Source: Steromphala cineraria (lineage: Eukaryota; Mollusca; Gastropoda; Trochida; Trochidae). From it: a DNA stretch of 64,000 nt. The translations under genes and the position numbers were made by a program. Below, piece after piece: positions 47,521 to 61,040 of this stretch (positions are counted from its first letter, which is position 1; every line of letters starts with the position of its first letter). Location of the stretch: the NCBI GenBank assembly GCA_916613615.1, contig OU744735.1:44482468-44546467 (forward strand), given 5' to 3'. A model generated the notes under the pieces. That model worked only from the letters and a program-made list of their open reading frames with translations, did no database searches and had not been told where the DNA came from.

Positions 47521-49134
47521 CAAGATATTTTGCTCAAAAGTCTTTATTGATTTCAATATGCTACTAGTTGTACAGTTAGATGTGTTCATATAAAACCTGA
47601 ATCCTGATTGATCTACAAGTATAAAAGCAACCAATCATAGGTCTGATAGTAAAGAAACGATTTTTTAAAACAAATTCCTCATGTCATAAAAACACGTTTG
47701 AGGTAGGATAATTCAATCAAAGTTGTCATGAAAAGATTGTCATTTGGATCATCAATCATACAAAATGATTCTTGAAGAACTGGAAATAGATATAATATCC
47801 CTTATCACAAGGTAATGTTTAGTGTTTATGGTATTTTAGGGATTTTTATATGAAATGATTTAAGAAATGAAATACTATCATATATCATTTAAAAATTAGT
47901 TTCATATAACTTCAGTAATAACCAGTAGCATGTGATATACGACATGTTTCATATTATCTACGCTGCAAGACTGCAATTTGCCTACAGCATTCTAAATATA
48001 AAATCAAATTCCTTACACTTATCGATAACTAACTTCAAAGGAAACAATTTTCGATTTTTCAAAGTTGATTATAGGGAAACTCAATGTGTCGGCTCGATCA
48101 TAGAAGAGGGTTTGACATATAGTAACCATTAGACCTTAATCAGCTATAACCAGCCACCCAAGTAAGGTTTGAAATATTGATAAGGCAAATGTGAATATGT
48201 GTAATGATGAAAAAATCAATAGGTATAAACGTGTACATAAATCTTTGTTGTTACTGCTTTTATTATTGACACGCATCACACCATCACTGTCAATCATCAA
48301 TAAACAAGGAACAAGTTTCGAACAATGTAAACACAAGTCTTACAATTCAAGTTTACATTAACTAGCTACCTCGTTACTCTGTCAAACGCAACAAATTATT
48401 TATACATTCTCATATGCATATGTAAAGATGTTTAGTCTGCAACGTTGTAACTGAAAAAGATTAGAAACATCGGCGAACTCATTTACCGGTATCTCTAGCA
48501 TTAGTAAGTTTCTTTATGGCAATGATGATAAATATACATTTATATTAAACGCATATGACATTACGTTAGTTAACTGAATGATTGATCCTAAGTTTCAAAT
48601 GAATATATGAATGGACAACAATAGTTGTGAAAGTAACTGTACTACAGGCCTGTGGCATTGTAGTATTGGGAAAAAATTTAATTGAATTGTAAATTAATCT
48701 TTATTAAAAGGCATTTCGACATTGTGAAAAATGTATTCATTATACTTTGATATCTTTAAAAAGAGTTATAGTCCATTTACATATAAAATTATTATTTATA
48801 TTGCATTATATAAAATAAAATAAAACATTCTTTATTTTGCAAACGTGTCATCACTAGCTTAACAATGAAGTTTTTTAGTGTTTTTCCAAAGAGTTTTCAA
48901 AATTTTGACACTATGTCTTGCCAAATTTATAACTCGATTTTATACCAGGAAATTGACATTTGAGTGTATACCATATATAGAAAGAACATATCAAAAGCAA
49001 AAAATACGACTTGAAGTATTTAATGTTTCCAGGTTCTGTACACCATCACAGCATTGCATGGCTGTGGGTTCAATAAAGAATCTACATGAGAACTACACGA
49101 CCTCGGCTGTCAATCACTGTAGATTCTTTGTAAC

Positions 49135-49340
49135 TTACATTGAGTTGAACACTAAGGACCTTACATGCAATTGGGTACGGCTCGTCAACACGAACACAAG
49201 TCTCGTGCAAGGCCGGAAGTCAATGCAGTTGATTGACAGGTAGACAGGTTGTTGTTATCTAGTTGTGAGTCTGAATCATCGGGGAGATGTGGATAAACTG
49301 GAGATCGACTTGTACATTGCAGTGCTTCATTTTACGATGT
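49135..49340. repeat. Block Q, copy 2
   Basis: Partner of 37690-37920 in the same orientation and the same order relative to block P. Confidence 0.75.
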
Positions 49341-50958
49341 CGATTTGTCTGATAGAGGAATTTGATTGACACATCCTTTGAATGGTCACTTCTAGAGTAT
49401 TATATTTGATGTAAAGCTCGTATTTGTTATGCTGAAAGTAGGGTTCAATAAGGATGTAGATATGCTCAGAATAAATATATACATTGCATGCAGTGATCGT
49501 TTTATGATCATGATTAGATGGGAACTGGTATGGTCCGATCGTGGTACATGCTGACTTGGAGAATATGTTTATCACTGAATTGTGTTCCAGTTTTTAACTG
49601 ATAAGTACAATGAAGAAGTGACAACAACGACACCAACAGTTTCATCAATAGAAGGTCCTGCCATTCCAAATTTTCCATTGAAAGTGTTACGTTCTTGCAA
49701 ATCCTAAACGAGAGAAATCGAGAGGGAGAGATAATCGTAATTGTAAAATCTAAAGTGAAGTTTGTTTTCATATGAGTGTTTTTAATCTTATAATGACAGA
49801 TTCAACTGCAAAATAGTGATTGTTGATGAAACTGAATCATTTTGAATACAAATAAGTCTTTACTTAAAGTATTCGGAAACAAAATGTATACAATTTTAAT
49901 AAGATTGGTGGTATTTACTTCTGACTTCTTCTTAAATGCAGGAGGAGACAAACGGAAATATGCTTTACACAAACGTGCAATTTGTCCATCCATCAAAATG
50001 AACGAAGTTGTAAACTACATTGCAGAGAAGATAAATGTCACATGGGAATTTATTTATTACAGATGGCTTCAGCTCTATATTTGTGTGGTAACTCAAACAA
50101 ATGATAACTTCTATTCAATCACAAAGGCACAAATATGAAGCAACGCTGCATTAATTGCGAATATCAAATTATTCTTCGATATCAATTGTCAGAAACAGAA
50201 ACGTTAAGCTTCACTGAGAATTTGATCAATGATTTTATTATAACCGATGCTAATGTAATTGAATGTTGTTGATTGGGATTGACTGACGTGATATTGACAT
50301 GATAACCACTGCATCATGTGCGGTATTGTACATGAATGTCATTGCAAGCTAGGCTGTAGTCGACATGGAGTGTTACTATTTTTCTACGCTTTGATATCTG
50401 TAATGGACTTGACAACACAAATCATATTGTCAAATACAATTACGTAAAAAGACGAATCACGTCAGTGATCATAACAGCAACAACATTTTTTTTTAATTCA
50501 AAAGCACACATTTTTCTCATAGAGAAGTTCACCAAGTTGTGTTCATATACATTAAGCGTAGATTTGATCTATCATCAAAATCATCATTTAAAAGTTTTTT
50601 AGACAAAACTATTCACTGCAAATTATACTGCCATAACATTTTTTAGGTGTGAGGCCAAAAAATTGTAACATCGTCAGCAATATGACATATCATCATTGCT
50701 ACGTCATAAATTTAGTGACATCCTAATATTCCCAGCATTGTATACAATAATGCCAAACATTGTGAGGTCAATCACTGAAAAAGCAAATCGAAGATTATAG
50801 CGATATGTACAATGAAGATATTCCTACAACCTGTGAGAAGCAGTACTAGTGATTGATGATAAATGCAATGATCGACATCGAAGAACAAATAAATTTTATC
50901 AATGAACAAAGCTCATCACAGTATAATGAATTCCTTAACTTACGTCTAGTAAATGGGC

Positions 50959-51042
50959 TTTCAAAGGCATATCCAAAATTACATGAAATTTGCACCATGA
51001 TACGAAGTAGGTGAACAAATTTACGGTACGCAGCTGTACTTG
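50959..51042. repeat. Block X, copy 2
   Basis: Partner of 26757-26845; GGTGAACAAATTTACGGTAC and GCAGCTGTAC are the clearest matches. A longer open frame just downstream (51049-51477) shows no family feature. Confidence 0.6.
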
Positions 51043-52136
51043 TAAAAAATGTTGCGTTGGAATATCATCAAATTTACAATTGTATCGAAGGAAGAAATAA
51101 TCGCCAACTTTTTCTCTGTAATAACTATATCTCGCTCGCTTTGTGAAAATATGCATATCTATCTGACTTTGTTTTACTTTTATCTTTCATTATCTATGCA
51201 TATATTAATGTGCTCTTTTTCGTGCAATACCAACAAGTGCGAAATGTGTAAAAGAAACATCCTGTATTTTTTATTGGTTATTCCGAAATTACAAAACCCA
51301 AAAATAAAAAATATTGTTTCAATTATTTTTGTGTTATGCCAATTCCGAATGGCATCTAGCACGCAAATTCGCTATATAGATCAACTATTATTACTCTTTC
51401 ATGTCTCTGTAATTTCCCCGGAAGTCATATTTTCCTTTCATGCCGGGTTTAATCATCAAGAAAGGGCTTTCATATAAGGATGGTATTATCCTACCCGCTT
51501 GTTATTTATTGACTACCACTTTAAAATGAACATTGTACATTATGATAGCTATAAGACATCCAAGTATGGTGTTTTATCTTCATTTCTCACGCGATAGGAA
51601 TCTCAGGGACGCACGGTATCATTTTACACAATGATAGAATGTTTTGATGTCAAAGGGTGACTAAAATAGTAGATTAAGGTTAAAATAAATCCAGAAGAAA
51701 CATTTTCTAGATAACTGTTTTGATACAAAAGACAAAGATATCTGTTTTCACTTATTCGCAATGCATGATTTAACAAAGTTCATTGGAGTTTTGATTAACT
51801 TGATCAATAACATGATATAAAAATTGCCAACACTTTGTTTTGTATTACAAAAATCATGAATATATCGTTACTTGTTATAACCTTTCAACAATGTTGTATG
51901 GTCATGAAAAGACTATATGCACTTAATCTAGGTGACATTTTTAACCATAAAATAATGCAGGTCGGACAATATGTCGGTTACAGGGATATGGCATTAGTTT
52001 TATACAACAGTCTATGAACTTTGTGTTCATTATCCTTCATATTTCCTCTAAGTGTTGTTTTCTGCCTCCAATTCATATATGCATTCTCACTGATGATTTG
52101 GTCTGTCAAGGCAATATCCTTATTCCATATCAAGTT

Positions 52137-52500
52137 TTAAAGGGGCAGTAGCACGTTTTTTGATAAGTCTTTTTTTTTTTTAATTTCACAGATAAGTGTA
52201 AGTTAATGCTAAATGTATTTTTTTGACAGTGTCAAAAATATCATTACACAAACCAATCATCCATAGTCAGAGGACAAAGTATGAAGATTCACATAAAATC
52301 CATTGCCTCCATTTTGTGTGAACACCTTTAATTCATTTTGTGTAAGAAAAAGGAATCGCATGGCTAAACCTTACGTTATATATTTGAATTATTACTGCTT
52401 CATTTAGTTTAAAAACACTGTCTTTCATTTGGAACCATTAATTTTCATTTCCGTGACATAACCATTTATTCCCCCTAAAAATTTGCTACTGCCCCTTCAA
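52137..52500 (+). mobile_element. TTAA MITE, copy 6
   Basis: Left TTAA at 52137-52140 and right end GCCCCTTCAA, so the right target has mutated from TTAA to TCAA. The copy is full length, with a poly-T expansion near its left end and loss of the GGCGG centre (CCATTGCCTCCATTTTG). Confidence 0.85.
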
Positions 52501-54173
52501 AACAGAAAGATATCTATTTTTTCTATTGAATTTGTTTTCATGTTTCAAAAATCAAACAGCTGATGATCTCACATTCAAACCTACATGATGACGTTTCTGT
52601 GTCAACACCGTTTAATCACTTGAGTTAAAGCAATGCACTCATGAGCTTAACCAGACAAAGTGCGTACTTTAACAAATTCTTTTATTGATTAGAAAACATC
52701 TTAAAATTGGTTACCTTTTTTATTATCGTGAAATCCCCTGCTTTGAATTTCCCTTTACATTTGTGCTACAACCAAATTAAATAACACTACTCAATGAGAG
52801 CAGATCTTATGGAATCATACTTATAACGTTAGCCTATGCTTGAAATATTTGTTACCCAATATGTATATTTCAAGCCTTAAATTGTTCCGCAAAAAAAAGA
52901 GTCAGAAGTTTAGAAGCCTGTTGAAAACAAAAGGTCAAACTCATTAAAAATATTAAAGGAAATAAAAACACTTTAATTAAACGTTCTATGCAAAATTGTC
53001 AGTTAATTCAATCGTAGAAGTTGCAAGTAAAGTTGTTACACCATTTCATTTGAAACTTGTGCTTTCATGAAATCAAATTAAATAAAATCAATGGCATCCA
53101 ATTCCCTGTTTAAGCTTGATAAAATGAAAACTGTTTGAAACAAAGTCGAATTATGAATTTTGCACAGAACATGTATCCCGAATTAGCTTCGGATGGAAAA
53201 CAATTACCATCTTCAATATGGATAATGAACATACAGTGTAGACGTAGACAAAATGTCATAATATTTTTTAAAAACATTTTCACTCAAATGTGGAACCAGT
53301 ATGAAATCCGATTGTATAGCTTGTGATCATCTACATCATTGGTTGTTGTTGGAATTGCTCTTCCCCTGTTATTTAAACAAAAAACTAATTACATCATGGC
53401 AATTAACTTACATTGAATATAGAATTAAATTTCTAATATCGATGAAGATTATATTTCATAAATGTCAATGATAATTCATCGTGAATAAATGGCTCTTACA
53501 AACATTGAAAGATGAATATGCAATTTAATATCGTCAATTTTTAATATGATAACCTCTCTCATATGCATCATTCTATAAAATAAAACCTTTTTCGATGCAC
53601 TGACTTTATCAGGTTTGGTACGGCTGCTTAGTAATAGAACCGAAACAGTCTCTCATAGTTATTTTGGGGAACTTACATCGATATAATTATTTTCTACCGA
53701 TGATTTAAATCTCGATTTTGAGTATCATTATTATGATTTTGTAACAGGCTTACACACAGTAATACATTATGCGTTACTGTTTAAAAGTCCATAACGACTT
53801 TACGTTATGCAAGAAAAACTGAAATGATAATATTTCACATTATAAATAGCAGTTTCAATTAGGATCTAAAGCAGTTTTTACACATTATGACACTTGAAAG
53901 AATTGAACATAACATTGAAACAAGTGTACGTCAATGTTTATTAAGTAAAGTCAATATTGCTATATTAGTTGAAATCGGGGGGAAGTCAATGCGATTCTTT
54001 ATCATCTGGCAAATAAAAAAGTAGATAAGCTTTGGTCATAATATGTTTTATCATCCAAAACTGTGTTCCACAGGAGATATCGCTTGTGGAAGATCAAGCT
54101 TTGACAGTAGATTTTGAACAATGCCCTGTAATCAGAAAATACATGACATCACAAACGTTTGACATCATCAGTA

Positions 54174-54265
54174 ATGACGTCACAATGCTATGACATCTTA
54201 AACACAACACCGTCACAATGCTATGATGTCATTAACATGAGGACGTCACAATGCTATTACATCAC
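54174..54265. repeat. About 33-bp tandem repeat with GACGTCACAATG motif
   Basis: GTCACAATGCTAT recurs at about 54179, 54212 and 54244, each followed by a variant of GACATCATTAACA. Two of the three retain GACGTCAC. Degenerate related pieces lie just upstream. Confidence 0.7.
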
Positions 54266-54353
54266 TGGTTTAGGATTTTTAGGGCTATGCAGTGTTTAAA
54301 GATGTACATGTTTCATGCTTATGTGATGAAAAATGATTTTGGATGATAAATAA

Positions 54354-54495
54354 AATCTCACCCTGGTGTCTTCTGATATCAAATATATCAACACTCGTTG
54401 ATAAAAGTAAAATATCCTCGGCAAGCCTCGGATATTTGTTACTTTTATCAACTTGTGTTGATATATTTGATATCAGAAGACATTTGGGTGAGATT
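54354..54495. mobile_element. 142-bp near-perfect palindrome
   Basis: Arms of about 68 bp run from AATCTCACCC to a loop near 54421-54425 and back to GGGTGAGATT, with few mismatches. Each arm also contains the smaller inverted pair ATCAACAC and GTTGAT. It is likely a foldback MITE. No target duplication could be assigned, and weak complementarity continues outside. Confidence 0.65.
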
Positions 54496-55710
54496 CTCTA
54501 TTTACCCGAAACAGTAAGAAAGATTAGTTTTACTATCAATATACAACGTCTGTCAATATAAGATATGGGATCACATCTTGATTCATGCGCTCAGATGAAC
54601 TGGAAACGCAAGAGTTTTCTTAGCAAATTCAAGATAAAACACGCTACTGTAGAACTCATAACAACAACAAAAGCTATCTATAGTGACTCTACAATTGCAC
54701 CTGGCTATTTGGCTATATACATAAAGATGCTTATATGTAACAGATACGTTGTTTTAATGTGTGCCTGTCCTTCCTCTGCACTGTATGACCTATAGGGTTC
54801 TATTTTCTATATAGATATACATGTATGCTTGATGTTCTTAAAAAGAATTAAATAAAATTATTTGCCATGTTTTCAAAAAGGCAGTGAAGCTGATGATGAT
54901 AACCAGTAGTGTACGTTTATTCTAGTTTTATTCATTTACATAACTGGTTGATAATCAATGTCGATATCACAATAGCATCAACTTCCTTAACAAGATTGTA
55001 ACTTAAAAGATAATAACGGTATTTTTGTGTTCTTCCCTAAATCATCAACTACAGGTAAATCCATGATGTGTTTTGGAAAACTCTGATGACTTTGAATAAC
55101 TGGTTTAAGCTGATGTAATGTATCATTACTGCCAAATGTCAGATAAAAGCTTGACAAGAACCCATTACCTTGGCGAAAGCTCTACACATCTTTACAAAGA
55201 TGAAGTGCTTTTAGGTATTTGCATGTCACGATGATTCGGTAATGCTTGACATAACCTTCTATTACAGTATGAATAAAGAAAGTCAAGCAATGAGCAAACA
55301 ATTTGGCTTTATTCAAAAAAATGAATTTTACGTTTCATAAGGAGTTCATATTGCAAAGTTGACGATTAACATTGCACGTGTCTTTTAAGTTTCGTAATCT
55401 AATGAATGAAAGTTTAAAACTTATGATGTTTTCCTTCAGATCAAACATTTGTCTTTCTTCATAACGACTGATATGTTTTCTTTATCATCTTAGGACAATA
55501 CTTTTATCAATTGATTGAATTTAATTTAGCCACATGTTTCTACTCTTAAATGATCTTTTAACAAATATTTCTCTTTGCTTATAGCAGTACATGTGCAAAG
55601 TCTAAACGGTTAAATCAAAATCATTAAAATATTTGATGTCTATCTATTTATTATCTTTCCACACTGCAAATGGTGAAAGGATATTATTCTAAGTCTAATA
55701 GTGTTGAGGC

Positions 55711-55956
55711 TTCCTGTTCTCCCCATCTCCCAAATTGTACAATCTATCAAAGACGACATGCACATCTTCTCAACGACACTGGGGATATGGCTTTCGTGAA
55801 ATGGGGATTTGAAACGTGAAACACATTTATCATGACTCGAAGAAGATCCTCAGAGAAGGAGGGACTTAACAGAAGCTTCCAACATTGGATTTAGTCATTG
55901 AAACGGAGAGTCATGGGACCATTTACCAGTTAACGTTTAACTTCCCCAGGTCATCA
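55711..55956. repeat. Block Z, copy 1
   Basis: About 245 bases align closely with 61695-61942: AAATTGTACAATCTATCA, TTCGTGAAATGGGGATTT, ATCATGACTCGAA, TTAACAGAAGCTTCCA, GAATTTAGTCATTGAAA-like and AGTCATGGGAC. Mismatches fall at all codon positions and this copy has an in-frame TGA, so I do not call it coding. Confidence 0.85.
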
Positions 55957-56836
55957 ATCAATAACTAATGAAGATTTCTTAATTGTTGTGTACTTGCTTT
56001 AATACAAGTGTTTTACCAACGTTCAAGATATCTTGAAGATTAAAAATAATCAACCTGAAAAAATTATGATTTTCCATACAGAGGACAGGTTGATGTGATA
56101 TTAAAACCACTGATTGTATTTCTTGAGGAAATACCAACATACTATCTGAGATAATGTTACTTGAGCTTTATTAGAAAAATCTTGTCACTCTCAACTTAGA
56201 ATGACAAACTATAAATATCAATTGTAGAATATATTTTTCATTCTTGTTGGGGCCATTTGAATCTCATATTAATGTTTTAAAACTGAAACTCATCTCCTGT
56301 TTTACAACGCTTTCAGCCATCGATATTTTAACTTCAGGCTTCTTACAGGCCACATGGGACATCAACATTGTGAATAATGGGAAGGAGCTAAATGTTTATT
56401 TTTTCTATGAAATCAATTTAAGCTTCATGCGAGAAAAGGCAAATGATATCATTGATAGGACAAATATGTTACTTTTGACAGCTTTGCTATTCAATTCAAA
56501 TCAAATCTGAAGTAAAATAATAACAATATATTAATTGTTCATATCCTTTCATGCAATGTCGTTGTTAATAAATAACTTTCATTCAAACAGCACACTATTA
56601 CGATGTTACACAACTTATGCATATACATGCATATGGTAAATTAATAATGCGTTTGTCAAGTTCTATTAATGCTATCTGGAGAGCTTGATATTGAATTAAT
56701 TGTGTTGGTGAAATCGTTTGTAGTTTATTCTAAGATCTGACATATTGTATATTGGGGTTCTCAAGCTGCCCTTCTTTATGGTGCCAATAACCCAATGTTT
56801 ACTTTGTTTGCTTCTCACCCTAAATTTCAAAATAAC

Positions 56837-57200
56837 TTAAAGGGGCAGTAGCACGTTTTTTGATAATTTTTTATTTTAAAATTTTCACTGATAATTGTAA
56901 GATAATGCTACATGTATTATTTTGACAGTGTCAAAAATCTCTTTACACAAGCCAATTTTCCATAGTTAGAGGACAAAGTATGAAAATTCACATAAAATCC
57001 ATTGGCGGCCATTTTGTGTGAACACCTTTAATTCATTTTGAGTAAGAAAAAGGAATCGTATGGTTAAACTTTACATTATATATTTGAATTATTACTGATC
57101 CATTTAGTTTAAATAAATAGTCTATCAATTGGAACCATTGATTTTCATTTTCCTGACATCATCTTATATTCCCCTTAAAAACGTGCTACTTCCCCTTTAA
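56837..57200 (+). mobile_element. TTAA MITE, copy 7 (full length)
   Basis: 364 bp with TTAA at both ends (56837-56840 and 57197-57200). The right terminal repeat has one change (GCTACTTCCCC). It is otherwise close to copies 1 and 2. Confidence 0.87.
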
Positions 57201-58889
57201 AGTAAATTTGTTTTGTCTTTCATTGAAAAAGGATAAAATACTGTAAATAATTATGAATCTCAAAAGGTTATATTTAGAGCTACAGCAAAGTTTCAAATAA
57301 TTCTGAAACCAGTCAAGAACATTTTCTTCAGATTTGCAAGATTATTAGTTATTTATTGATGAAATTTAAGATTCAAATTTTCATTGTAAATGAAATGTGA
57401 AATGATATTTTTATTTGAAATGTAGGATCATTTATGAAATTGTATATAATCATATCAGTGATAATTATTTCATTACCAACCATTTATCAGCATTAGCGCA
57501 TCTTGTCTAAAACCTTCTAACAAAATTATAATGGTTTGATTCACTTAGTTTCATATGCTTCATTTATGATTACAGAGCTGCCTATTTCTTCAAACAATTG
57601 ATTATAGGAAATTACTGGCTTAAGCGGATGTCATAAATCATTAGTTACTTGTCAACCTTTCAATTTTCAGAATATTGATTTCTTTCAGAAGCTTTGCTCG
57701 GGCATTTTGATGACAGGGGATTTTTTTTATAGGTCATATGCTGTACTTATTTAACAAAGGAATAACATTTCAATTATTGAGAAAGAACAAGAACGATTCA
57801 AATCAAACTCATTTGAACAAAACTAATGCATATAATTATGTTACATGAAATATGTCATCCGTTTGGCAAATACACAAAACATTCACACTTACTTATCCTC
57901 AAAATAATGAAATTGTATCTTTTTTTAAAGTTTGTTTAAACTATCATAATCTCTGGAAGTTACAGAAAATTAAATTCCTAATTGTTTAAAAAGTGTTTTG
58001 CTAGTGATATACTCTGTTCTTTCAGTAATATATATTTTATATCTACTTAAAGTGGCAATAGCATTGATTACCATTCGAGTGACGTCATGCCGAGTTTGAC
58101 GTCATAAAAAATGGTCTGACCTAACGAATTCTCAAATGATGTCACACCGTTAGCTAGGCAACGGACTCTAACAAGTGGCAGTTTAACATGAAATTTGGCC
58201 CTTTTAATTTGGCGTAATTATAAGGATAATTGCTATCAATTCTTGACAAATATCGTCTTTTATTCATATATTCAGATAGAATACGTTTATATAACAGCAT
58301 GGTCCTAAAACCTTAAATTGTTCAAAGATTTATAGGACCTATAAAATCACTCGAAGATTATCAACAGAACCTTTGCAGGAACAATCAGAATCTGTGCATC
58401 CTATTTATAATGTGGTTACTCGCTCACTTATAACCGAATAAGTAGAATATAAACAGTAATTTTCCCATGACTTTTCTTTTAAGAAAGACTTGCCTACAAG
58501 GTCGTCAGCATATCCCAATGTCTCATCGTTCTTCATTAAAAAAAACGCCCAATCTATGTGGAAAGATTCATAATCATGACAAGAAAGTTTAGGATGACCT
58601 GCCATTGCATCGTCCTGAGAGATGGAGATGATAATTAATTGTATAATGGTTTGGTCCAGCCATAGACCAAATAAGCATTCTTTCCAAACCCTGTACGATT
58701 TAGAGTGTAAGATATATAATACTTTTGGGAAAACTACTGGCTAATACTAACTATTCTTGTAAATTTATGTCCATCGAGACACCAACATACTGTAAGTGGC
58801 AAGGTATGTGTACTAAACTACTCGGCAAAAGAAAGTATAAGTTCGTAAAATCAATTGATTTTTAAAACTTTCATAAAGGGTGAACAGAA
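57201..58889. other. Non-coding stretch before the Tc1 relic
   Basis: No feature recognised except a CRE-like pair (TGACGTCAT and TTGACGTCAT at about 58080-58105). Confidence 0.45.
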
Positions 58890-59290
58890 TGTGAGAAATT
58901 CGGGCAACACAGGTCCAGATGGCAAGATGGCTCAGGTGCACGGCTTTGACTGTGGCCAGACTCCTCCGACGACACGAGCAAACAAGCAGGAACCAGGACA
59001 AGCCCAGAACCGGAAGACAACGTATCACACCACCACTGGAGGACCTGCACGCATTAAATAGGCAACCGACTCTTAACTGTGGAGTCCACGACAGAAACAG
59101 CTCTAGGACTCGCATCAGTCAACCCACAGTACTACGGAGACTTTGTTCAGCAGAAATCAGACCTTTTAGTCCCTTCAGAGGAATAATCTGGAGGAATTCT
59201 GATATGAGGACGCATCTTACCCCACCACTATTCAATAAGCGCACTTTATTCAAGTGTAAGTTGCATACTTATAGAAATGTGCCTCAATGA
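58890..59290 (+). pseudogene. Degraded Tc1/mariner transposase, N-terminal HTH region
   Basis: One open frame begins after a stop at about 58893. It reads ATQVQMARWLRCTALTVARL, then RRHEQTSRNQDKPRTGRQR, then RISQPTVLRRLCSAEIRP. This is the layout of the paired helix-turn-helix DNA-binding domain of Tc1-type transposases: first HTH, a linker with a GRPR/GRQR-type hook, and a second HTH ending in a xGLRxRRP-like stretch. The DDE catalytic part is not recognisable downstream, and the second half of the frame has no family motif. It is a dead relic. An overlapping minus-strand frame is a shadow. Confidence 0.62.
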
Positions 59291-60839
59291 TGATCTAAAA
59301 CCATTCTTTTGTATAGGCCAAACTGTATACTGATATGTTTTCTTTCGTTTTCTTTAATACTCTTCAAACCCGACCTATACTTTCTTTTGCCGCGTAGTTT
59401 AATCAAATACCAGCAGTACTGCAGACAAGACACTAGCACTCAAAACGTCTCAGATTCAAAACGTCTTACTTGGTTGTGCTGCCAATGTTGCATATGTGTT
59501 AGTATGAAATCAATAACGTTAACATATTAATCCCTTCATTACACACACTTGTGAAATATCAATCCTACCCAAAGATGTTAATTGGAAAATTACTATTCTA
59601 TTAATTGTAAGAATTAAACTTAAATCGGTAACTGAAATTATTTAGCAAAATATCCACTGTTTGTGTTCATAGCTGAAAGTAGTTAAGGCACCTTACGACA
59701 AAACATATTGTCACCAACATAGTGAAAATAGAACATATCGTTCCTGTAGCTTGGTAGACAGTTTATTTCACTTTTAGAATCCAGTATTTCATATTTGATT
59801 ATATGGTTAAATATTCTTTTTTTTACATTGCAACCTTCGAATGTTTTAATAGAATTATAGAATTGTATTAAGATGACATTTTTTTATGAAATAGATTCTC
59901 TGTCTATGACATTAACAGACAGGATTAGAAAAAACTTTAGAAAGTTCATAAATGTCCAAAAAAATAAGACATGATTTACGTGTTTTATTACAATTCAAAT
60001 GCAAGTGACTAAAATTCCAACAAAAGATATTACTATTTAAGCATATACTTTCTTTTTAAAATACCTCCTTATGTTTCCAGTTAATTCTAACAATGCATCA
60101 GGTTTCATCCTGAAAGTAGTTAAAGGAATGTTTTATTCTCTTTCTAAAAGTTGTATAGATTTACAACAGATTGTATTTCACATATGTTATGCATTTGGTA
60201 CAACATCAACAATGCAGTTTAGGCCTGAAATAAAATTTCACAAAATGGCACATGAAATTATTCATACTGATGACATCGATGGCAGTGATAAATGTTCAGT
60301 AAGCAGTAGAACGTAGATATATGTATCCAATTTCAATACATTATTTCTAAGTCAAAGAATGCAGATTAGAAACAAACGTATCATGTTCATTTCAGCTGAA
60401 TCAATTTTCCTTCAGCAATAAAAGGCGTTCACAAAAAATGGCCGTCAGTGGTTTTGCTTGAAACTTTGAACATTTCTACAGCTGGGGTAACATTTCTACA
60501 TTGTCGGGGGGAGTAATGCCAACCTTGAACCTCCGAAAACAATACGTTTGGCACATTAACTGGGGGAAATTTGAGGAATTTCTTTTTGAAAAATGATGCC
60601 ACGAGGAAAGTAGTATCATGACATAATAACGGTTCCATTACAGTGATCATAGTCTGTCTCGGGTCAATGAGTTTTAATGTTGACAGTCAAATGGATAAGC
60701 TTTTGTAAAACGCTCTTATGACCAAATACTTAAGACTTGACACATTACATGAGCAAGTATGAACATATTTAATTACAGTTACACGTGAACTTTTAACTAG
60801 CTGGTCTTGGACCATAGCGTGATGACTTTGCTATTGCTA

Positions 60840-61040
60840 TCAATTGGAAATGCTTTCTGTTTCTCCTGTTTCCAATCCAAAAATTCCCAGATACGGCATG
60901 CCAGCACAGGCCTCGTAACAATCATAACAAATAAGTGAGATGTTATCTTTTGCAACAGCGACCGACTGTTCACAATGATAGATAGTGTTTCGTTTATGGA
61001 TGCAATGATACGCCGTCTGGCCACATACTAATTCCTTAGA
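60840..61040 (-). other. Cysteine-rich open stretch, unrecognised
   Basis: The minus frame reads ELVCGQTAYHCIHKRN, NTIYHCEQSV, LICYDCYEACAGMPYLGIFG and ends at TGA (about 60842-60840). Six cysteines are spaced C-x6-C-x9-C-x14-C-x2-C-x3-C. It has no ATG start, and the AG before it (GTGTCTAAG) has a poor pyrimidine tract. It could be an isolated 3' exon of a small secreted protein, a pseudo-exon or chance. I do not recognise the family. Confidence 0.22.

Noticed and set aside
48878..49243. 121-codon plus-strand frame.
   Set aside because: Its end overlaps block Q copy 2 and the frame is not open in Q copy 1. No family feature.
49514..49771. Minus-strand frame with an internal signal-peptide-like segment (MKLLVSLLSLLHCTYQ), which could end in phase 1 and join the sushi gene.
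   Set aside because: It would need a 36-kb intron and a weak donor (A|GTGATA). There is no other evidence that this is the first exon.
51049..51477. Longest simple open frame in the window (142 codons, plus strand).
   Set aside because: Composition is that of AT-rich DNA; no domain, no splice context, and it follows repeat block X rather than a promoter.
60421..60450. TTCACAAAAAATGGCCGTCAGTGG-like piece resembling the MITE interior (a similar hint at 29760).
   Set aside because: Only about 20 bases match and no terminal repeats are present.
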